DNA of 64,000 nucleotides from Halorhodospira halophila (GTDB lineage Bacteria; Pseudomonadota; Gammaproteobacteria; Nitrococcales; Halorhodospiraceae). Positions 61,005 to 64,000 of the stretch are shown in pieces (position 1 is the stretch's first letter; every line of letters starts with the position of its first letter). The stretch is from the NCBI RefSeq assembly GCF_016653405.1, contig NZ_NHSN01000025.1, forward strand, positions 186,001 to 250,000, read 5' to 3'. Under the pieces are notes generated by a model. The model saw nothing but the letters and a program-made list of their open reading frames with translations, was not told the origin of the DNA and did not search any database. Both the position numbers and the translations under genes were made by a program.

Positions 61005-62413
61005 CCCGCGGCATGACCGGACACCCAGCCAGGCTCTACCTCTCGGCCCTGCACAAGGGCTCCGGCAAGACCTCCCTGAGCGTCGGCCTGGCCGCAGCCC
61101 TGATCCGCCAGGGGGTCGGGGTGCGACCCTACAAGCGCGGGCCGGACTATATCGACCCCGGCTGGCTGACGCTGGCCAGCGGCCACCCGTGCCGCAACCT
61201 CGACCACCACACCATGGCGCGCGACGAGATCCGCGCCGAGGTGGCCGGGGCCGGCGACAGCCTGGCGCTGATCGAGGGCAACAAGGGCCTGCACGATGGC
61301 GTCGACCCCGGCGGCCGGGACAGCAACGCCGCACTGGCCGCAGAGCTGCAGGCACCGATCGTGCTCATCGTCGACACCCGGGGCATGACCCGCGGGATCG
61401 CCCCCACGGTCCTCGGCCACGCCGGCTTCGACCCGCAGGCCCCGGTCGCCGGGGTGATCCTCAACCGCGTCGGCGGCTCCCGCCACGAACGCAAGCTACG
61501 CCAGGCCCTGGAGACCTACACCGATCTGCCCGTGTTCGGGGCCGTTCCCGACGACCGCACGCTGCACATCGACGCCCCGTATCTGGGGCTGATCCCGGCG
61601 GCGGAGCAGGCGCAGGCCCAGCGGGTGATCGATCGCTGGGCCGACCGGGCCGAGACGCACCTCGATCTTGACGGCCTACAGGCTCTGGCGGCGACGGCCC
61701 CGCCACTACCAGCCCCAGCCCGACCCGCGACCCTGGGGCGGGCGGCGGATGTGGACATCGGGATCGCCCACGACCGGGCGTTCAACTTCTACTACCCCGG
61801 GGACCTGGAGGCCCTCGAACGGGCCGGTGCCCGGCTTCACTGGATCGACCTGATCTCCGACATGCGCCTTCCAGCGCTCGACGGGCTCATCCTCGGTGGC
61901 GGATTCCCTGAGCGTCACGCCGCCGAACTCGCCGCCAACCAGGCCATGAGGCGAGCGGTTGCCCGGCTTGCGGCGGCGGGACTGCCCGTCTACGCCGAGT
62001 GTGGCGGACTGCTCTACCTGTGCCGGCAGCTCCACACCCACGATGGCTATCACGCCATGGCTGGTGTTTTCCCGGTGGACGCCGAGATGACCGACCGGCC
62101 CCAGGGGCACGGATACATGACGCTGCACGCCTCGCCGCAGGCCCCGTGGAACCCGGGGACCGGGACGGCCGGGATCCCGGCCCACGAATTCCATTACTCC
62201 CGACTCCGCGCGCCTCTGCCACAGGAACTGCCGTGCGCCTACCTCGTTGATCGCGGCCAGGGCCTGGGCGGGGGCCGGGACGGCCTGGTCACCGGCAACA
62301 CCCTGGCCTCGTACGCCCACCTGCGCCATACGTGGGCCACGCCATGGGCCGAGCGCTTCGTGGACTTCGTCCGCGCGCAGCGGTCCGGTGCAGCATGCGC
62401 CGCCCCAGGGTGA
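61001..62413 (+). CDS. dsrN: Siroheme amidase DsrN (CobB-like)
   Basis: A 470-residue glutamine amidotransferase homologous to cobyrinic acid a,c-diamide synthase. P-loop ALHKGSGKTSLSVGLAA, RPYKRGPDYIDPGW, and a C-terminal glutaminase domain with YAECGGLLYLCRQL and PQGHGYMTLHA. In dsr operons it amidates siroheme for DsrAB. The GTG overlaps the dsrP stop as GTGA. An ATG four codons later is the alternative. A separate CobB for cobalamin is encoded at 9030-10310, which supports the division of labour. It is the last dsr gene. Confidence 0.93.
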   Translation: MTRGMTGHPARLYLSALHKGSGKTSLSVGLAAALIRQGVGVRPYKRGPDYIDPGWLTLASGHPCRNLDHHTMARDEIRAEVAGAGDSLALIEGNKGLHDGVDPGGRDSNAALAAELQAPIVLIVDTRGMTRGIAPTVLGHAGFDPQAPVAGVILNRVGGSRHERKLRQALETYTDLPVFGAVPDDRTLHIDAPYLGLIPAAEQAQAQRVIDRWADRAETHLDLDGLQALAATAPPLPAPARPATLGRAADVDIGIAHDRAFNFYYPGDLEALERAGARLHWIDLISDMRLPALDGLILGGGFPERHAAELAANQAMRRAVARLAAAGLPVYAECGGLLYLCRQLHTHDGYHAMAGVFPVDAEMTDRPQGHGYMTLHASPQAPWNPGTGTAGIPAHEFHYSRLRAPLPQELPCAYLVDRGQGLGGGRDGLVTGNTLASYAHLRHTWATPWAERFVDFVRAQRSGAACAAPG

Positions 62414-62436
62414 CGTTTGCGTCAGATCAATTTTTT
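62411..62436 (+). terminator. Possible terminator of the dsr operon
   Basis: TGACG-TTTG-CGTCA (62411-62424) is a short stem that overlaps the dsrN stop and is followed by GATCAA and six T (62431-62436). The stem is weak. The rest of the AT-richer gap (62437-62594) has a GCCGC/GCGGC hairpin near 62500-62518 and no recognisable operator of the sulfur-regulon type. Confidence 0.45.
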
Positions 62437-62594
62437 CGCCTTCCCCCCCTTTATTCCGGACGTGCTGATGAATATAGTCTGAATATATGAGGCAGATAGC
62501 CGCGGACTTTCTGCGGCGAAAAAAACAGCAACGGCCCTAATAAAAACAAGGACTTACGTTCCAAAGGGCCCCCGGTTGAACGTCAGGAGGAGAC

Positions 62595-64000
62595 ATGTAC
62601 GCCGGGAGAGATGCGGACCCAACCGGCCTGCGCCGGCAACGGGCGGCGCGCACTATCGAGCCCCCCAACGCACGGGAGCCCCACGGGCATGGATTCCACG
62701 AGGGACCCGGCGGCTCCAGCCGCTGGCGGCCGCTGCGCCGGTTGCGGACCCTCCCGACCCCCACACACTACCCCGATACGCCGCATGCCTCCGCATCCTC
62801 AGCCACCGAGCAGGAAGCCCTGCACCTGCTCAGCGCCCTGGGCGTAGTGGCGGCGCAGGCCCGCGACCTCGATGAACTGCTCGAGCACGGCCTGGCACGA
62901 CTCATCGAGCAGACGGGGGCCGCCGCGGCCGCCGTGCGCCTCTTCGACGAGCAGGGTTATCTGCGCCTGGTCGAGGCCAACGGACTCAACGCCGGCTTCA
63001 TCGACGCCGAGCGTCGTCAGCCGGCGGAGGGCTGCCCCTGCGCCATCGCCGGAGAACGCACCGCTGTGCAGTTCCGCGGCGACCTGCGTCAGTGCATCCG
63101 GCGCAGCGGCTGCAACCCGCTGCCGAACCGACCACAGCTGGCCATGCTGGCGGTACCGATTCTCGATCCGGGCGGCAACGGCGTTGGCATCTACAACCTG
63201 TACTTCGAACCGCACGAAGCACAGCGCTGGATGCACCCGCCGCGCATGCTGGAGTGGATCGGCCGTCAGCTCGGCGCGGCCATCGCCCGGATCCGCGAAG
63301 AGTACCGCACCCATCACAGCGCGCTGCAGGAGGAGCGCAACCTCCTCGCCCACGAACTACACGACACGGTCGCCCAGGAGGTGGCCACGCTGCGCCTGCG
63401 GGTCCGGCAGCTGGAGGAACGGGTCAGCAGCGGAGCCGACACCGAGGCCCTGCTCGCCCCGCTGGAGGATCTGCGCACCCGGCTCGACCACACCAACGAC
63501 CAGGTCCGGACGGTGATGCAGCAGTTCCGCACGCAGGCGTTGGGCACGCCGCTGGAGACGGCCCTGAGCCGACTGGTCAACCGGTTCAGCCGGGACAGCG
63601 GCATCGAGGTCCGACTGATCCACCGCTGGCCGGAGCTGGCCCTCGGCGAGCGCGAGCAGCTGCACATCCACCGCATTGTCGAGGAAGCCCTGTCCAACGC
63701 CTGGCACCACGGCGGCGCCCGCAATGTCCGCCTGCAGCTGGAGACCCCCGGCGGTGACCTCTGCCTGCTGATCGAGGACGACGGCGGCGGCTTCGTGGTG
63801 GACGAGGTACCCGATTCGGACCCGACCCAGCCCCGCGGACACGGCCTGCGGGGGATGCGCGAGCGCGCCCGGCACCTGGGGGCGATCCTGAGCGTGGAGA
63901 GCGAGCCGGGCCAGGGCACTGCCATCCATCTGCGCCTGCCGCAGCCGCAGCGCCTGACGTGGACCACCAAGAGCCTTCACCAAGCGGGGTTCAACGACCA
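62595..64000 (+). CDS. NarX-type sensor histidine kinase with GAF domain and cysteine cluster (runs off the window)
   Basis: The frame is open from an ATG at 62595, with CAGGAGGAGAC upstream, to the end of the window (468 codons). Residues 1-70 are Arg/Pro-rich without clear fold. Residues 75-230 form a GAF domain with four cysteines, C147, C149, C167 and C173. HisKA_3 has the phospho-His at 256 (LLAHELHDTVAQEVATLRLR). The HATPase domain has HRIVEEALSNAWHHGGA, DDGGGF and GHGLRGMRERA. There are no membrane helices, so it senses inside the cytoplasm. HisKA_3 kinases pair with NarL/LuxR-type regulators, probably encoded just outside. Its place after dsrN makes it a candidate regulator of sulfur oxidation. 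Confidence 0.88.
   Translation, partial: MYAGRDADPTGLRRQRAARTIEPPNAREPHGHGFHEGPGGSSRWRPLRRLRTLPTPTHYPDTPHASASSATEQEALHLLSALGVVAAQARDLDELLEHGLARLIEQTGAAAAAVRLFDEQGYLRLVEANGLNAGFIDAERRQPAEGCPCAIAGERTAVQFRGDLRQCIRRSGCNPLPNRPQLAMLAVPILDPGGNGVGIYNLYFEPHEAQRWMHPPRMLEWIGRQLGAAIARIREEYRTHHSALQEERNLLAHELHDTVAQEVATLRLRVRQLEERVSSGADTEALLAPLEDLRTRLDHTNDQVRTVMQQFRTQALGTPLETALSRLVNRFSRDSGIEVRLIHRWPELALGEREQLHIHRIVEEALSNAWHHGGARNVRLQLETPGGDLCLLIEDDGGGFVVDEVPDSDPTQPRGHGLRGMRERARHLGAILSVESEPGQGTAIHLRLPQPQRLTWTTKSLHQAGFND

Noticed and set aside
62437-62594. Small gene or sulfur-regulon operator between dsrN and the sensor kinase
   Set aside because: Only short AT-rich sequence and weak hairpins are present. 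No frame with a ribosome site and no 7-2-7 site was found.

Overview
The window is high-GC DNA with dense, mostly operonic coding. It appears to come from a halophilic purple sulfur gammaproteobacterium of the Ectothiorhodospiraceae, most like Halorhodospira. The reasons are a complete reverse-acting dissimilatory sulfite reductase operon (dsrABEFHCMKLJOPN), a truncated Sox system without SoxCD (SoxB, SoxYZ and a fused SoxX-SoxA), flavocytochrome c, cytoplasmic sulfite dehydrogenase SoeABC, TusA, and very acidic proteins. The species-level guess is inference. I saw no rRNA, tRNA, CRISPR array, insertion sequence or prophage.

Layout. 1-4382: end of a DnaQ-like exonuclease gene, a small membrane protein, a transporter-fused sensor kinase and a YheT-like hydrolase. 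4396-12689 (minus strand): a cobalamin-riboswitch-controlled TonB receptor, cobQ, cobO, cobB, a universal stress protein and a SulP transporter. 13052-15241: an orphan ParA, a DUF188 protein, paired fluoride channel genes and the stump of a Phd-type antitoxin. 15324-19602: an adaptor/permease/ATPase ABC export system. 19698-27300 (minus): a second riboswitch followed by btuB, a PduO-type adenosyltransferase, a Uma2 nuclease, btuF-, btuC- and btuD-like genes, a methyltransferase and a VTT-domain membrane protein. 27393-30929: a short leader ORF, cobK, cbiD, a two-helix membrane protein and a ZapG-like protein. 31012-62413: sulfur oxidation. 62595 to the end: a NarX-type sensor kinase running off the window.

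How the genes work together. Thiosulfate is bound to SoxYZ by SoxXA and cleaved by SoxB. FccAB oxidises sulfide in the periplasm. Stored sulfur reaches DsrC through TusA and DsrEFH, DsrAB releases sulfite with DsrL and the DsrMKJOP membrane complex, and SoeABC oxidises sulfite to sulfate. CysG makes siroheme and DsrN amidates it. The rhodanese/persulfide dioxygenase deals with persulfides. The cob and btu genes make or import cobalamin.

Main discovery candidate. Four sulfur promoters (persulfide dioxygenase, soxB, soxXA, dsrA) share one architecture. Each has a 7-2-7 inverted repeat of the form TAYCCCN-N2-NGGGRTA, typical of NarL-type response regulators. Its centre lies exactly 31.5 bp before the first base of a -10 element, and a second site or half-site lies 33-35 bp further upstream. 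The upstream dsr site has the same 31.5-bp relation to a divergent -10 in front of an orphan Cas6/Cmx6-like gene. The GAF/HisKA_3 sensor kinase directly after dsrN carries a four-cysteine cluster and is the obvious candidate partner. This suggests an undescribed sulfur-oxidation regulon that includes a Cas6-like protein without CRISPR.
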